Shown here: positions 5,409 to 5,608 of the stretch, in pieces
Position numbering within the stretch: the first letter of the stretch is position 1
Layout: every line of letters starts with the position of its first letter
Assembly (NCBI GenBank): GCA_945874815.1
Contig: CAMCIE010000110.1
Coordinates: forward strand, 1 to 5,608
Reading direction: 5' to 3'
Length of the DNA: 5,608 nucleotides
Origin: an uncultured Bacteroidales bacterium
Lineage (GTDB): Bacteria; Bacteroidota; Bacteroidia; Bacteroidales; UBA932
The notes under the pieces: generated by a model
What the model saw: only the letters and a program-made list of their open reading frames with translations
What the model was told of the DNA's origin: nothing
The model's database searches: none
Program-made: the position numbers and the translations under genes

Positions 5409-5438
5409 AAGGCTGGCAGTTTTATGTCAGCCTTTTTC
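5409..5438 (+). terminator. Intrinsic terminator of the phosphorylase gene, possibly bidirectional
   Basis: AAGGCTGGC (5409-5417) pairs with GTCAGCCTT (5426-5434), nine pairs with one G-U, around an 8-nt loop. TTTTT follows at 5433-5437. It begins 5 nt after the phosphorylase stop codon. Read on the minus strand, the same hairpin follows directly on the stop codon of the converging gene, with a poorer T tail (TTAACTTTTA), so it may serve both transcripts. Confidence 0.85.
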
Positions 5439-5608
5439 TATGCCTGAGGGGCGTATTTCTTCTTTGTAGGTCTTCCGATAATCTGTATGTCGAGTCCCTC
5501 AATCTTGTAGCCTCTGAAGCGTTTCCTCATCAGCTTTGACTGTATCATCGAGTAAAGCTCATCATCGATGACATCCTTGAAAACATGATTGTCGATGTCA
5601 TACAGATG
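5438..5608 (-). CDS. C-terminus of an unrecognised protein (partial)
   Basis: An open frame enters from the right edge and ends at TAG 5440-5438, giving 56 visible residues. They begin HLYDIDNHVFKDVIDDELYS and end IQIIGRPTKKKYAPQA. The part is hydrophilic, with an acidic first half, a basic patch (KLMRKRFRGYK, residues 25-35) and a basic tail with KKK. No signal peptide or membrane segment appears in the visible part. I do not recognise the family. It is judged real because the frame stays open to the window edge, there is no better frame on either strand, and its stop sits exactly against a hairpin terminator. It converges on the phosphorylase gene. Confidence 0.6.
   Translation of the reverse strand, partial: HLYDIDNHVFKDVIDDELYSMIQSKLMRKRFRGYKIEGLDIQIIGRPTKKKYAPQA

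Overview
The window looks like a chromosomal segment of a Bacteroidota (probably Bacteroidales) bacterium. Three observations support this. Start codons are preceded by A/T-rich leaders with no convincing Shine-Dalgarno sequence. Several gene starts have Bacteroidota-type promoters (-33 TTTG, about 20 nt spacer, -7 TAnnTTTG). One gene encodes a small four-helix membrane protein of the DUF4293 type, known from this phylum.

Layout. At the left edge (1-115, minus strand) is the start of a gene whose N-terminus resembles Bacteroidota membrane-anchored LytTR regulators. A 174-bp divergent intergenic region follows; it carries a promoter facing each way, a palindrome and a GC-rich hairpin. The core (290-4024, plus strand) is a four-gene type II fatty acid synthesis cluster in the order fabH-fabK-fabF-fabZ: chain initiation, enoyl reduction, elongating condensation and dehydration. 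Its spacers are 76, 19 and 88 bp, and the two longer ones can form hairpins. fabZ ends tail to tail with the DUF4293-like gene (4021-4449, minus); the two stop codons share bases and no terminator lies between them. An 81-bp divergent region with a tandem 20-bp repeat separates that gene from a nucleoside (uridine-type) phosphorylase gene (4531-5403, plus). That gene ends in a clear intrinsic terminator, which also abuts the stop codon of an unrecognised minus-strand gene cut off by the right edge.

How the genes fit together. FabH primes with acyl-CoA and malonyl-ACP, FabF elongates, FabZ dehydrates and FabK reduces the enoyl-ACP. The beta-ketoacyl reductase (FabG), malonyl transferase (FabD), ACP and acetyl-CoA carboxylase are absent and must be encoded elsewhere. 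The relative order fabH-fabK-fabF-fabZ is that of the large Firmicutes/Clostridia fab cluster with acpP, fabD, fabG and accB removed, and several motifs look clostridial. The most interesting hypothesis is therefore a trimmed, laterally acquired FAS II module under Bacteroidota promoters, divergent from a putative membrane regulator. I see no CRISPR array, insertion sequence, tRNA or rRNA, and no plainly novel defence or mobile system.
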